Position numbers and translations under genes: made by a program. From assembly GCA_022561895.1 (NCBI GenBank), contig JADFQH010000200.1, positions 1 to 5,883 on the forward strand: DNA of 5,883 bases, read 5' to 3'. The notes below the pieces were generated by a model. That model made no database searches. It saw only the letters and a list, made by a program, of their open reading frames with translations, and was not told where the DNA came from. Source of the stretch: Methanobacteriota archaeon. Lineage in GTDB: Archaea; Halobacteriota; Halobacteria; Halobacteriales; Halalkalicoccaceae. Of the stretch, positions 5,812 to 5,883 are shown piece by piece. The number at the start of each line of letters is the position of its first letter. Within the stretch, counting starts at the first letter, position 1.

Positions 5812-5883
5812 CCGGTCTGGCTCATGACCTACGCCGGGCCGCACGCTCCGACCGTGCGCGACTCCTGGGGTGGCGGGCGGCTG
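5809..5883 (+). CDS. S9 (prolyl oligopeptidase / dipeptidyl-peptidase IV-like) peptidase, internal fragment
   Basis: This 25-codon open stretch runs off the right edge and begins HPVWLMTYAGPHAPTV, followed by RDSWGGGRL. The pattern of a Pro-Val-hydrophobic strand, then Tyr-(Ala/Gly)-Gly-Pro and an aromatic Asp-Ser-Trp segment, is typical of the start of the alpha/beta-hydrolase domain in bacterial DPP IV-type S9 peptidases (compare YAGP in mammalian DPP4). The Gly-Pro turn helps form the oxyanion environment; the catalytic Ser, Asp and His would lie downstream, outside the window. There is no start codon of its own, and sequence to the left belongs to a haloarchaeal gene on the other strand. 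The call rests on a short stretch. Confidence 0.6.

Noticed and set aside
5809..5844. GTG at 5844 as the start of a complete 65-residue minus-strand gene
   Set aside because: The first dozen residues do not look like the start of a membrane protein, while the plus strand encodes an S9-like peptidase stretch there. The family expects a much longer N-terminal membrane region.
1..5883. CRISPR array, insertion sequence, tRNA or other mobile-element boundary that could explain the flanks
   Set aside because: I saw no regularly spaced direct repeats, transposase or integrase motifs, tRNA cloverleaf or terminal inverted repeats at or near the two joins.

Overview
Most of this window is haloarchaeal. 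Between about 414 and 5808 the genes are GC-rich and tightly packed, and they encode very acidic (Asp/Glu-rich) proteins typical of salt-in Halobacteria. One has a twin-arginine signal peptide, the usual haloarchaeal export route. The two ends do not fit this. Bases 1-413 read on the minus strand as the central and C-terminal part of a bacterial-type biotin protein ligase (BirA). Bases from about 5803-5809 to 5883 read on the plus strand as a fragment of a bacterial-type S9 (dipeptidyl-peptidase IV-like) peptidase. At each boundary a gene is cut in mid-sequence on both sides. The simplest reading is a haloarchaeal segment of about 5.4 kb flanked by foreign DNA, most likely an assembly, cloning or amplification chimera. 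Horizontal transfer is the less likely alternative.

Layout, left to right: (1) birA fragment, minus strand, 1-413. (2) Junction at about 411-426. (3) A large subtilisin-family (S8) protease lacking its own N-terminus, plus strand, to 3014. It has a complete Asp/His/Asn/Ser active site, a large beta-rich insertion between His and Asn, an acidic insertion before the Ser, and two C-terminal beta domains. (4) A second S8 protease, plus strand, 3019-4497, complete, with a Tat signal and a propeptide-like region, starting 4 bases after the first. (5) corA, a CorA-type divalent cation channel, minus strand, 4499-5452, convergent with the protease pair and separated from it by one base. (6) A 51-residue two-helix membrane protein, minus strand, 5449-5604, whose stop overlaps the corA start (ATGA). 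(7) The C-terminal end of a VTT/DedA-like membrane protein, minus strand, 5647 to about 5808. (8) Junction at about 5803-5811. (9) S9 peptidase fragment to the window end.

Two functional units are visible. The protease pair looks like one operon for secreted or surface proteolysis. On the other strand the VTT-like gene, small membrane protein and corA look like a membrane/ion-transport cluster, with corA translationally coupled to the small gene. No RNA gene, CRISPR array, insertion sequence or tandem repeat was seen, and no gene-free stretch exceeds 45 bases.
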